In this document: positions 1 through 11,300 of the stretch, in pieces
How positions within the stretch are numbered: the first letter of the stretch is position 1
Layout: each line of letters begins with the position of its first letter
Assembly: GCA_022578965.1 (NCBI GenBank)
Contig: MU400558.1
Span: forward strand, 1-64,000
Direction: 5' to 3'
Source: Xylaria sp. FL1777
Taxonomy: Eukaryota > Ascomycota > Sordariomycetes > Xylariales > Xylariaceae
Length of the DNA stretch: 64,000 nucleotides
Notes under the pieces: model-generated
The model's input: only the letters and a program-made list of their open reading frames with translations
What the model was told of the DNA's origin: nothing
Database searches by the model: none
Translations under genes and position numbers: made by a program

Positions 1-299
1 TACTTTATTTTTTATATTTCTTTATTAAAACTAGTATTTATTAAAACACTTATTAAAATATAACTAAAAATAAAAACAAATTAAAACGTTTATAAAGTTA
101 AAAGTATACTAAATTTTTGTTAAAACAACAATAACTTAAAGTATTTTATTAAATAAAAGAAATACTTATATGCTAATAATACTTAAAAACTTAAAAAACA
201 CTTAAAGATTACTAAAGTAGTTATAAGTTAGTTTTACTACTAATATTTTAACTGCTTAAAACTAAAAAAAAAAGGTTAACTTTAAAAAAAACGCCTAAA

Positions 300-850
300 A
301 AATTCTAATTAAACTTAAATAAAGCAACTTGTGCTACTTTAGCTTGCTTTTTTTGTTGTTTTTACTTTTTTGCTAGCGCTTTTTGTTCTTTTTTAATACG
401 CTTTATTTTGTTTAGTTTATTTAAAAACTAAAGCTTTTATTAAACTATTTTAATACTTTTTGCTTTTAAAAAACGTTTTTGTATGCAAAAACAAGCTAAC
501 TTGCTTAAAACGAAGTTAAAGCTATTTTAAGCTTGTTTTAATTTTTTTTAAACTAAAAGTAACTGTTACTTTGCTTGCTTTTTTTTCTTTTTAAAACAAC
601 AGTATTTAAAAACTATATTATTAATTAAATTAATTAAAACTTTTAATTTGTTGCAAAAGCAACTAGCATATACGCATTTAAAACAATAAAACATATTATT
701 TGTTATTTTGTATATTAATAACTAATTAAAGCAGCAAAAGCAAAGTATAACTTTATAGCTAATAAAGTTAATAAAAAAAGCAAAAACAAGTTTTTGCTTT
801 GTTTTAAATAAGCAGTTAGTTTTTTTAATACGTTTTAATATTATAACATA
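300..850 (-). pseudogene. Degraded Cys-rich/coiled-coil ORF, antisense to its host retrotransposon
   Basis: Read on the minus strand, one frame from about 840 down to 304 stays open except for TAA/TAG codons of the kind RIP makes from Gln or Arg codons. It begins with a Cys-containing stretch (Cys-x2-Cys, Cys-x-Cys and a Cys-Cys pair, about 690-590). A Lys/Gln-rich helix-forming segment with heptad-like Leu spacing follows (about 590-310). The host element's pol runs on the opposite strand. The layout, Cys motif followed by a long charged coiled coil, resembles small uncharacterised proteins common in ascomycete genomes. That comparison is from memory and no function is known to me. A diverged counterpart sits at 8,090-8,497 in the complete element, also antisense to pol. 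Confidence 0.45.
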
Positions 851-920
851 TAAAAAAAAAAGAAAAAAAAAATACTTACGGAAAATTATTAAAATAACAA
901 TTCTAAAAAAAAGAAAATAG

Positions 921-1415
921 TATTATAAAATTAGCATAAAAGTAGCTTTTAAAGCAGCTTAATGCTTTTATATATATTATGTACTTCTTTTTTTATTAGC
1001 TAAAGCTAAAGTTACATAATAACTTATTTAGCTTATTAAGCTTATAGTAATTTAAAGCTTACTAAGCTTATAGTAATTTAAGGCTTATTAAGCTTATAGT
1101 AATTTAGTGCTTATTAAACTTGCAGTAATTTAAAAAAAATTATTACTTTTTTTACCTTTTTTTTGTTTATATAATTATATACTTTTTATATTTAGTTATT
1201 TATTTAGTTTTAGTTCTTTAGCTATTAATTTTTTTATAATTGCTAAGCATTAATATATTTATTATTTTTAATCCTTTAAGACTTCTATTAATGCACAGTA
1301 GTAAAAGTACCCTAAAAATCTCTTTAACGAACTACTATTAAAGATCTTATTATTACTTGCAAATTAAGACCTTAAAAGCAAACTTGTTATATTAATATAT
1401 AACAAGTTTATTATA
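921..1415 (+). repeat. LTR, type 2 (3' LTR of the 1-1,415 element)
   Basis: This 495-bp LTR is in the same orientation as 17,559-18,052 and inverted relative to 5,796-6,290. The ends read TATTATA and TTATTATA where the better preserved copy reads TGTTATG and CTATTATA, consistent with TG-to-TA RIP changes. It contains four imperfect copies of a roughly 27-bp unit around AAGCTTATAGTAATTTA (about 1,018-1,130). The flanking 5-mers (AATAG and AAGTA) do not match, so it is not a simple solo LTR. Confidence 0.8.
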
Positions 1416-3669
1416 AAGTAATTATAAATCTTAAAAAGTTAATCTTTTATATATACTATATATACTTTTTTGTATTAAGTTATAATTTTGCTTGTTTAAG
1501 TATTTTTAACACTTAAGTTATATGTTTTTTGTGTTCTTTTAATGTTTTAAAGTAAATTAAGATATTATTTAAATAAATAAATATAAATTTGTTTAAAAAC
1601 TTCTGTAAAATTATTATTATTATGTGTTAAAAGCTAGCTAGTATGTTTTATAGTTTTTGTAGCATAACTATATACTTATATAGTTTATATATTGTTTATA
1701 TAGCAGTTTTCTATTTTTTTCTTTTAGCTATTTTAATAGTATAATATTTATTTAAAATATTAACTGCTATAAACTATTTTGCTTAACTAATGTTTTTTTT
1801 TATAATTATTAATAAAGTAAAAAAGTATTTATTTATAATAGTAATTATGTTTAATGGTTAATAATTAACTATTACTTATTATATTAGTTTTCTTTTTTTA
1901 TTAATTAATTGTTTTTTATCTTTTATTTTAAGTATTAATACTGTAAAGTATTTAATAAATAACTAAGATTTTCTTAAGAATTCTTTTGCTAAGTTTTTTT
2001 AAATGTATTTTTATAAAGCGTTTATTTTATTTAAGCTTATGTAGTATACTTAATAAAGCTTTAGTTAATATTTTTTTTTAATAAGAATATAATAGTTTTA
2101 TAAGCTATGTTTAAGAAGTTCTTTTTTTTTTCTTTTTTTAAATAGTTTATAAAATCTGTAATATATCTTTAGTATTTTGTTTAAAATTTTTTTTGCGATT
2201 TTTTTAATTTTCTTGCTTTATTTTTTACTTTTTTAATTAATAGTTTTTACTTTTTATTAGATTAAAAGGTTACTAGTTTCTAGCTATAGTATTTTTAAAA
2301 TAATGTTATAATTAAATATATTAACAATATTTAATATAATTTATTTTTTGTATTTTTGTATAAATATATTAAAAAGTTTGGTTTTTTTAAGTATATAACT
2401 GTTATTATAGCTAAAAATGCTTTTATTAAATCTTTTAATTTTTTAGGATCTTTGCTTATATTTTTAAAGAATTTTATTTTGTTTTATTACTTTAGGTAAA
2501 ATTATGTTAGCTTATGCTTTTAAATTAATTAAAGTATTATACTTTCTTTTTTAATATATAAGTTTAACTTTAAATTAGTTTTTTTAGTTATTATATTAAA
2601 CTTTATATAAGGCTTTAGTTTTTTTAATTATTTATTGCTTTTTTAACAAATGCTTATTTTGTTTTTTGACTTTTTTTTGTTAAATGTTTAAATGTTTATT
2701 TTATTTTACACTTTAGATATTATTACGCTTTGTTTTATTTTTGCTTTTAAGTAAGCTTTAAATTGCAGTTTTTAAGCTTTTTTGCTTTTAGCAATTATTT
2801 TTTAGTATAATTATGCTTTAATTAACTAGTAATATTTATAGCAGTTATTTTTACATTTTTTTAAAATAATGTTATAAGTGCAATTAAAATCTTCTTTAAA
2901 TGTTATAAATCCTTATAAATCTTTATAATAAACTATAATTATAATTAACTACTTTAATTTATAAAAGTTTTATATTTTTATTTTTGTAATTTGTTTAAAA
3001 AACCAATTATTCTTTAGTTTGTTAAGTAAATATTAATAGTAATAATGTACTATATAGTAATTTTATAATACTTTATTATATTTTAAATCTTTTAAGCGTA
3101 AAATATTATTATTATTTTTTATTATAGTTTTATTATAGTAGTAACTTTTAGCAATTAATTAAATTATTAGCTTTAGTTTTTAAAACATATTAGTTTTTAT
3201 ATTAACTATTAGTGCTTTTTTGTTTTGTTATATTTAAAGCAGTTTAAGCTATAAAAATACTTCGTTTATTTTTATTAGTTTTTTTTTTATAGTGTTTTTT
3301 ATAGCTTTTAATTTTATTTATTTTTACTTTAAAGTTTTATAAGTTTTGTTTTTTTAAGTTCATTTAGCAACTAAATGTTTTAATAGTTTATAATTAGTTT
3401 AGTAATTATATTATTTATAGTTATAGTTTTATTTTTTTAAACATGATTTTTTTTTAAGCTATATTTTAAGCTTTAGTAGTTTAAAATTTTTATAGTTTTA
3501 TAAGTTTATTAACTATGTTAACTTATTATTTTTTGTTGTTTACTACTTTTAATTAAACTATTTTTTTAAGTTATATATTAAATAATTTTAATTGTTTATA
3601 TAATAAATATATTTTTTTGTAATTTGTTTTAATAACTATAAAGCTTTTAAATAGTATTTACATGCTTAT

Positions 3670-4188
3670 TATAACGGACCTGTTATACATTAATATGATA
3701 GGTTTGCTTTTGGAGTCTTGATTTGCAAGTAACAATAGGATCTTTAACGGTAGTCCGTTAAGGAGGTTTTTGGAGTACTTTTACTACTGTGCATTAATAA
3801 AGGTTTTAAAGAATTAAAAGTAATAAGTATATTAGTGCTTAATAGTTATAAAGAAAATTAATAGCTAAAGAGCTAAAAACTAAGTAAATAACTAAATATA
3901 AAAAGTATATAATTATATAAACAAAGAAAATAGTAGTAGTAATCTATAAATGTTGCTTCTTTTAATAGGCTTAACGCTATATTGTTTTAAGTTCGTAGCT
4001 TAATAAACTTAACGCTTAAGTCCGTTAAGTCTAAGGCTTAATAAACTCAACGCTTAAGTTTATTAAGTTTATACATTAAACCTTTATAGTAGTTTAAATA
4101 CATATTTTCTTAACAAATAGGACTTTTTTTGCGCATGCTTTCTTTATACCTGGCCTTTTAACCGGCCTAGTTAGCCCATTTTATAACA
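3670..4188 (-). repeat. Solo LTR, type 1, with 5-bp target duplication CTTAT
   Basis: A 519-bp LTR sits inside the 1,416-6,290 copy. The empty site is seen in the homologous position near 13,022 of the complete element. The insertion is flanked by CTTAT at 3,665-3,669 and at 4,189-4,193. Its ends read TATAACGGACC and TTTTATAACA, equivalent to TG...CA ends after RIP. It is visibly less mutated than the other type 1 copies: many C and G bases survive near 4,128-4,180, suggesting a later insertion. A roughly 38-bp unit containing CTTAATAAAC is repeated twice at about 3,996-4,072, inside the U3 side. Confidence 0.88.
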
Positions 4189-5795
4189 CTTATTTATTTT
4201 AACTTATATAAATAAAACATTTAAATTTGTTTAATATAGCACTTTTGTTTTAATTTAAAACAGCAACTTTATATTTTTGCTTTAAAAATATATTTTTTAA
4301 ATTGCTTTATTGTTTTTTGTTGTTTTAAACTTTTATAACTTATATTTTTTTTTTAGGTTAAAAAATCTTTCTTTTTTTATAGCTTTTTTTTTTATTCTTT
4401 TTTTTAAATTAGCATTATTTTTAAAAGTGTTTTTTTTTTTTATAGTTATAACATTTAACTTTAAACATATTTTAGGATTATTATTTTTAGATTTTACTAA
4501 TTTGCTTGAATTTTTGTTTAATACTTTCTTAAATATTCTTTTTTTTGTTTTTTTTAGTTTTTTTAGTTTTAAAATACTAGTTAAATAATTATTAATTAAT
4601 TATAATAGCTATATTAATATACGTATTAATTTTTGCTAGTTTATTTATTTTGTATAGTTTATTTTAAACTTAAGTTTTAAGTTTACTATAAAATAAATAA
4701 AACAATACAAGCTTAAGTAATCTTAAAATTATTGCTAATTGTTTAAATTTTATAGCGTAATTTATTGCTGCTTTTGTTTGTTTTAAGCAGTAAAATGCTT
4801 TTTTTATATGTTCTGCTTTTTAGGTATTTTTAAATAGTGCTTTTATTTGATTTTTAAACTTAATATAGTTTTTAAAAATTTTTTTTGTTTTTAGCTTAAG
4901 GTTAGTTAACTTGTTAGCTTTTAAGAAATTTTTTAAAATAAATTAAAACTATTTTAGTACTTTTTTTAACAAAAATTATAAAATAGTTATTACTTTTTAA
5001 TCTTTTTTTGTAATAGTAATAAAGTGCTATTTTAAATAAAGTTTAGCGTAGATTAAAAAGGCTTTTATATTTATAGATTTATTATAAAGCTTTAAAGCAG
5101 TAAGTTTAAAACTTTTAATGTTTAGCATTTTTAATATTATAAATAATCTTAATAATAAAAGCAGTAGTAGTAATAAAAAGTTAAGTTTTTTATTTTAAAT
5201 TATTACTTTAAGTATAGCAGTAATAAAAGTAGGCGTTAAGTTTACTAGTAGTAATATTAACGTTAATTATAATATAATTATTTGTTTAAAGCTTTAATTT
5301 ATTATTATAATAACAAGTATTATTATTGCCTTAATTATTGTAGCTAATATTTATACTAGTTTAAAAGTTATAACGCTTAATATTTAAGCTATTTTTTAAG
5401 TTAAAGCAACTAGTTTGCTTTATAGCACTAATATTAGCATTAATTCTTTTTTATTACTACTGCTTAACTTTTTTTTTTTTATTACTACTTTTTCTTTAAT
5501 AAAAGTAGCTAATAAAAGTACTAAGGTTTATTATTTTAGTACGTTGCTAGTTTTAAAAGTTTTTAAAATTTTTAAACTTAATTTTTAACTTTTTGTTTTT
5601 AATAATATAACCTAAATCTAGTTTATTAATTATTAAGTAAAGTTTACTTATATAATGCTATTTAGCATTTTTATCTTTTAAATATCTCTTTAATATACCT
5701 TTAAAAGTTTATTTTATAAATTATTTATTACTTAACTCTTTATACTAATATTTGTTTTTATGTATTAAGTCCTATTAATTAAAAAGCTATTAAAG

Positions 5796-6290
5796 TATAA
5801 TAAATCTATTATATATTAATATAATAGGTTTACTTTTAAGGTTTTAATTTATAAGTAATAATAAAATCTTTAACAGTAATTTATTAAAGAAGTTTTCGGA
5901 GTATTTTTACTACTATATATTAATAAAAGTCTTAAAAGATTAAAAGTAATAAATATATTAATGCTTAGCAGTTATAAAGAAATTAATAGCTAAAAAACTA
6001 AAACTAAGTAAATAACTAAATATAAAAAGTATATAATTATATAAACAAAAAAAAAGTAAAAAAAGTAGTAACTTTTTTTAGATTATTATAAGTTTAGTAA
6101 GCACTAAATTATTATAAGCTTAGTAAGCCTTAAATTACTGTAAGTTTAGTAAGCTTTAAATTACCGTAAGCTTAGTAAGCTAAATAAGTTATTACATAAC
6201 TTTAGCTTTAGCTAGCAAAAGAAAAGGTGCATAGTATATATAAAAGCATTAAGCCGCTTTAAAAGCCACCTTTGTGCTAATTTCGTAACA
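5796..6290 (-). repeat. LTR, type 2 (5' LTR of the truncated minus-strand copy)
   Basis: 495 bp, reverse complement of the 921-1,415 and 17,559-18,052 LTRs. The first about 255 bp as read on the plus strand match the type 1 LTRs. The remainder, from about 6,050, is the type 2 U3 with four degenerate tandem units ending in AAGCTTAGTAAGC-like sequence. The preceding interior sequence (AAAAAGCTATTAAAG) is the same as that before the 14,629 LTR, so both mark the same LTR/interior junction. Confidence 0.82.
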
Positions 6291-7408
6291 ATTATTTATA
6301 ATGTTAAGTTTATTTGCTAAAAATGCTGCTAATTTTATTATAGTAGCATTTAACTATTAAAAAACTAATATAGCTAAAATAATAGCTAAAATAATTGCTT
6401 AAATTAATTAAAATTTTTTAGTAGCTATAAGTTAAAGCTTTATTTTTAAAGCAAATAAAGTTAGTTTTTTTAATTTTATTATAAAGAATTTTAATAGATT
6501 TAATATAGTTGCTTAAAGCAAATTAACTATATATATAAACATTTAAACTTTTATTAATAAATTAATATATTTAGCTAAAATATATAAAAAAAACAAAGTT
6601 AAAGCTATTTAAACTATTTACTTTTAAATATTTGCTTTAGTATAACATATAGCTAAACTTACTAATTTAAAAAAATTAGCGTTATGCTTAAAAAACATAA
6701 AGTAAATATACAAAAGTTTTTAAAAACGCTTTTAAACTAATTATATATAAGCTTTTAGCAATTTTTAAAGCAAGAAATTTATAATAGCTAATATTTAATA
6801 AAGCAAATCTTTTAAACTATTTATATAAAGCATTATATATAATGAAAAGTTATATAACTATTTTGTTAAAAATTAGCTTATAGTTATATTTTAAGTTTTT
6901 AATTTTAATATTTAAACTTAGCTAATTAAACTTAATAATAAAACTACATTAAGCAATTTTTTTATAAAGCTAAATAATCGCAAAAATGTTTTAATAACTA
7001 AAGTTAATTAATTATTATATTAGTTATTAGTTGTTTTTTTATAACTAGTTTTTGCTTATTATAGCAAACATAATTCTTGTTTGTTTTATTTTTTATATTT
7101 CTTTAATATTTTTTTTATGCTTTTTTTTATGCTTTTTTTTATGTTTTTAAAGCTAATATATTGCTTTATTAGCTTTAGTAGTACTACTAAAGCAAAAAAA
7201 AATATAAAATAAAATATTGTTTAAAATATTTTAACTATTATTAAGGGAATTTTTAGCTTTAAAGTTATAATTAATAGCAAAAAAATTTTATTTTACTAAA
7301 ACTAAGTATAAATGCTACTTAAATAAAACAGCGTTTATTTTAATAATAAAATTAACAAAAAAACAATTGTTTTTTTTAACTTTATTAAAAAAATTAACTA
7401 AAAGTATA
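6291..7408 (+). pseudogene. RIP-degraded gag of a second Ty3/gypsy element (element 2), 5' fragment
   Basis: From 6,291 to about 7,090 one plus-strand frame is continuous apart from TAA/TAG codons where Gln or Arg would be expected. Its spacing of aromatic and charged residues resembles the gag (capsid) region typical of ascomycete Ty3/gypsy elements; this is recognition by eye, not a search. The sequence is broken at 7,408 by the complete minus-strand element and resumes at 15,153. The 5' LTR of element 2 is not visible and may lie to the left, displaced by the 1-6,290 insertions. After about 7,090 the frame is lost in T-rich DNA. Confidence 0.55.
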
Positions 7409-7927
7409 TATAACGGACCTGTTATATATTAATATAACAGGTTTGCTTTTAGGGTCTTGATTTGCAGGTAATAATAGGATCTTTAATAGTAGTCCGTTAG
7501 GAAGGTTTTTGGGGTACTTTTACTACTATGCATTAATAAAGGTTTTAAAGAATTAAAAGTAATAAGTATATTAGTGCTTAGTAGTTATAAAGAAAATTAA
7601 TAGCTAAAGAGCTAAAAACTAAGTAAATAACTAAATATAAAAAATATATAATTATATAAACAAAGGAAATAATAGTAGTAATTTATAAACGTTGTTTTTT
7701 TTAATAGGCTTAATGCTATATTGTTTTAAGTTTATAGCTTAATAAATTTAATGCTTAAGTTTGTTAAGTTTAAAGCTTAATAAACTTAACGCTTAAGTTT
7801 ATTAAATTTATGCATTAAACCTTTATAGTAGTTTAAATATATATTTTTTTAATAAATAGGACTTTTTTTACGCATGCTTTTTTTATACTTAGCTTTTTAA
7901 CCGGCTTAGTTAGCTTATTTTATAACA
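7409..7927 (-). repeat. 3' LTR (type 1) of the complete element
   Basis: 519 bp, starting TATAACGGACC and ending TTTTATAACA on the plus strand; nearly the same as 14,629-15,147 and 3,670-4,188 apart from transition-type differences. In the element's sense direction (minus strand), U3 is at 7,927 down to about 7,665 and the conserved R-U5 side at about 7,664-7,409. Confidence 0.87.
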
Positions 7928-8089
7928 TTATTTTTTTTTTCTTATAATTGTTGTTCTAATAATTCTATATTTCTTTTTTCGTAAGTTTTTTTTCTTTATT
8001 TTTTGTTTTTTATTTTTTGTGCTTATTATGTTTAGTAAAGTTTTTAAAAAACCTTGCTTATTGCGTTTTAAATAAAAAGCTTAATAAAA

Positions 8090-8497
8090 CCTTGCTTTGC
8101 TTTCCTTTATTAAACTAAAATTAATTAAAATAGCTTTATGTTTTTGCTATAATTATTATAGCACAAAATATTTAATGTTAAAATTTAACTTTAATTAATA
8201 TATTAAATATGTTGCAGCTAAACAAGCAAATTATAACGCTAGAGGTTTGTTTTTAGAGCAAATGCAGCGGCTTACTTTTTAATACAAAAAGCTAAAAAAT
8301 AAATTAAACTTGCTAATAAAAAAGCATAAAAAAATAAATGCAAAAATCTATTGTTTTAAGCAACAAAAGAAATTATAGCAAAAAAAAATAGCTGCTATTG
8401 TAGCTTATAGTTTAAGTAATCTAAAAAAGCTTAAGCAAATTAAAGCAAAAAAACGTTATATAGCTAAAAAACAAAAATAATGTATTAAAGCAGCATA
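8090..8497 (+). pseudogene. Degraded coiled-coil ORF antisense to the retrotransposon pol, next to its 3' LTR
   Basis: On the plus strand, opposite to the host element, a frame from about 8,090 to 8,497 is open except for a few RIP-type TAA/TAG codons. It contains a short Cys-x-Cys-Tyr stretch near 8,145, an Arg-Gly-Leu-Phe-Leu-Glu-Gln segment near 8,243, and a long Lys/Gln/Leu-rich helix. The helix has the same character and placement as the minus-strand ORF at 300-850. Protein-level similarity between the two is weak but placement, strand and layout are equal. Function unknown. It could be an accessory gene of the transposon or captured host sequence. Confidence 0.45.
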
Positions 8498-8529
8498 GCT
8501 ATTACTAATTGTTTTTTTAAAGTTTAATT

Positions 8530-11300
8530 AAAACGCGTTAAATGTTTTGTTTAAAGTTAATTTTTTTTTTTTAGCTTTAGCTAATTAAAGTATTAATAAT
8601 AGAACTAATTTATAATTATTTTAGCAGTTTTTAAATGTTTTTTAAGTTTTTAAGTATTGTTAGCATATAAGTATTTTTTTTATTTAATAAAATATTTAAC
8701 GTTATTATTGTTTTAACAAGAATTTAGTATATTTTTAACTTTATAAATGTTTTAATTTGTTTTTATTTTTAGTTATATTTTAATAAATGTTTTAATAAGT
8801 GCTAGTTTTAGTAAAGAAATGTAAAAAACAAGGTAAATTTGCATGTTTTTTAGTAATAATAGTTTATAGTTAGTAAATAAAATGATTTTTTTAATTTTAA
8901 AAGAACTAAGTTTTTTAAATTCTAATTTATTGCTTGGTTATTTTGTTTTGATTTAAAGAATATTAGTATATACGTTTTGCTTTTGTTGTAATAAGTAAAC
9001 CTTGTTTTTTTTTTTAAAGGTTAGTTTTTTAGTTTGTTTTTTATTATAATATTTTGTTATTTTTTGTTATAAAAACTAAAAGCGTAATTATAACTTAGCT
9101 TATAGCGTTTTAATTTTTGTTGTAATAGTTTTTGCTTAAAGTGCTATAATTAAAATAGCAAGTGCTTTTATTAGTGTTTTTTTTTGTTTTATAATAGTTG
9201 CTTGTTATTTATAAACGGCTTTATATAAAAATATGTTTATGTTTTTATTTATTAATATATTATATAAAATCTGTGCTATTAATAATAGTTTTACTTAATT
9301 GTTTTATTAATAATTAATATAACTTTATAAATATTGTTTTAATATTTAGTTTAGTTTTTTTGTTTGTTTATTAGTTTATAAGTAATAAGCTATTAAAAAC
9401 TTAAGTTTAACGCTAATAAGTTTAAAAAAACTTGTTTTAAATTTAGAAGTAAACAATTTATTTCGGTTTAAAATAATTTTTTTTAGTAATTTATATTTAT
9501 TTAAGTATTAGCATATAAAAGCGTATATAAGCTGCTTAGCTATAGCATTTTTTTTAAATAGTAAAAAGTAAGCATACTTAGTAAATCTATTAATAATAAC
9601 TTATATTTTATTGTATTATACTTTTATAACTAAATTAATTAATAAAAATAATGCTATAATAAAATTTTAAGCAATAGTATGCTATGCTTATTTAAATATT
9701 TGCATAAATTATAGTAGTTTATAAAGCTTATATTAAGCTGCTTTAGCTTTATTACAAATGTTGTATTTTTTTATAATAATTTTAACTATATTTTATAGTT
9801 TTAAAAAGTTATATTTTTTTTGCAGTTATTAAACTATTTTTGTTGTTTTTTAGTGTTTATATAATAAGTGTTCATAAAAGTTTTTAATAAACTTATTTTA
9901 TAAAGCTTTTAGTAAATAAACTTTATGTTTATATATTAGCTTATTATTTTTTAATTTTTTATATTTTTATAGTTTTTTTAGTTTTTTAGGATTATAAGCT
10001 TGTTATAGCTATACGTTTATAAGGTTTTTAAGTATAGTTTTAATTTTTAAGCTTTTATTTTATTACAAATATAATACTTAAATGTTTTTTTTTAGAATTT
10101 TAAATTTTTTTTAACTTTGTTAACTAAATATGTTTGCTTAAATGTTTTTTTTTTTTTTAATATAACATATTTTAAAGTTAAATTTAGAAAAAAAAACCAT
10201 TTAATTTTTATATTGTTTAATAATTTTTTGTGTAGTTATAAATTTTGTTAAGTTTTAATAATTTAAATAAATTTTAATAAGTTCTATAGTTTTTATAAAA
10301 AACAGTTCTTATTTTTTAAGTGCTATAATAATTGCAAGTAATTTTTTGTTATATATAAAATATTATAATGCTATATTTTGTAATGCTTTAAAATAGTAAG
10401 CTATTAAGTATTATTTTTTGTTATTTTTTAGTTGTTTTAATATTTCTGCAATTATTTTGTTTAAAGCGTTTATTTTTAGCTTTTTTTTTTTTTATAGGTT
10501 AAATAGTTTAACTATAAAGTTAAAAATAACTTTTAGCTTTAGTTTTTTAAAAGCTTTTCGAGCTTTCTTTAAAATTAAAAAGGATTTTTTTTTGTATTTT
10601 TTTTTTGTATACTTTATAAAGTAACATGCTATTTTTCCAAAGTTTTAAATTAATATTTAAACATAATTTAAAAATTTTAACGCTTATTATATGTTTATAA
10701 TAGTAGCTAAGTTAAATATTTTTTAATTTTATATTATATTAATTTTTAATTGTTAAATTTATATTTGTTTTAAAATAATTGTAAATTTTAAAAAGTTAAT
10801 TTTTTATGTATGCTATATATATTTTTTTATATTAAGTTGTAATTTTGCTTGTTTAAATGTTTTTAATACTTAAGTTACGTGTTTTTTGTGTTTTTTTAGT
10901 GTTTTAAAGTAAATTAAAATATTATTTAAATAAATAAATACAAATTTATTTAAAAACTTTTATAAAATTATTATTATTATGTATTAAAAGCTAGCTAATA
11001 TATTTTATAGTTTTTATAGCATAACTATATACTTATATAGTTTATATACTGTTTATATAGCGGTTTTTTATTTTTTTTTTTTAGTTATTTTAATAATATA
11101 ATATTTATTTAAAATATTAACTGCTATAAACTATTTTATTTAGCTAATGTTTTTTTTTATAATTATTAATAAAGTAAAAAGATATTTATTTGTAATAATA
11201 ATTATGTTTAATAATTAGTAATTAATTATTACTTGCTATACTAGTTTTTTTTTTTTATTAATTAGTTGTTTTTTGTTTTTTATTTTAAGTATTAGCATTA
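8530..11300 (-). pseudogene. pol remnant (RT end, RNase H, integrase) of the complete Ty3/gypsy element
   Basis: Read on the minus strand. At about 10,345-10,190 the pattern of the Ty3/gypsy RNase H end is visible, with the Lys-Lys-x-Leu-Asn-Asn and Trp-Phe-Phe positions of the region that normally reads TTKxLNxRQ and RWxxF. At about 9,780-9,560 lies an integrase segment with Cys-x2-Cys-x-Lys and then Asn-Arg-Phe-Thr-Lys-Tyr-Ala-Tyr-Phe, the position of the usual VDRFTKYAxF motif. The order RNase H then integrase is Ty3/gypsy type and not Ty1/copia type. Reverse transcriptase should lie upstream (about 10,400-11,300), but I did not find a clear DD box. Confidence 0.65.

Larger units (their letters stand above)
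1..1415 (+). mobile_element. 3' end of a RIP-degraded Ty3/gypsy-type LTR retrotransposon, plus-strand copy
   Basis: This is the 3' part of an element whose 5' part lies outside the window. Bases 1 to about 312 match, as reverse complement, bases of about 8,530-8,840 in the complete minus-strand element, so this copy runs on the plus strand. It continues through an antisense-ORF segment and ends with an LTR at 921-1,415. The base after the LTR (1,416) starts sequence homologous to the interior of another family copy, so this element probably inserted into that copy; the matching target duplication would be off the left edge. Composition is extremely AT-rich. Coding frames are destroyed by stops, as expected from RIP. 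Confidence 0.75.
1416..6290 (-). mobile_element. Truncated minus-strand copy of the same Ty3/gypsy family, carrying a solo LTR
   Basis: Bases 1,416-3,664 and 4,194-5,795 are collinear with 10,772-14,628 of the complete element. The 5' LTR of this minus-strand copy is at 5,796-6,290. The 3' part (rest of pol and 3' LTR) is missing at 1,416, where the plus-strand element abuts. A T-rich apparent ORF at 4,310-4,588 is a shadow on the wrong strand. On the minus strand a frame near 5,460-5,130 is Asn/Cys-rich with stops mainly at RIP-type codons and could be gag, but I could not identify a zinc knuckle. Confidence 0.75.

Noticed and set aside
921..6290. The roughly 495-bp inverted repeats at 921-1,415 and 5,796-6,290 as terminal inverted repeats of one DNA transposon.
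   Set aside because: They are LTRs of two oppositely oriented copies of one retrotransposon family. No flanking target duplication matches and the interior is collinear with an LTR element interior.
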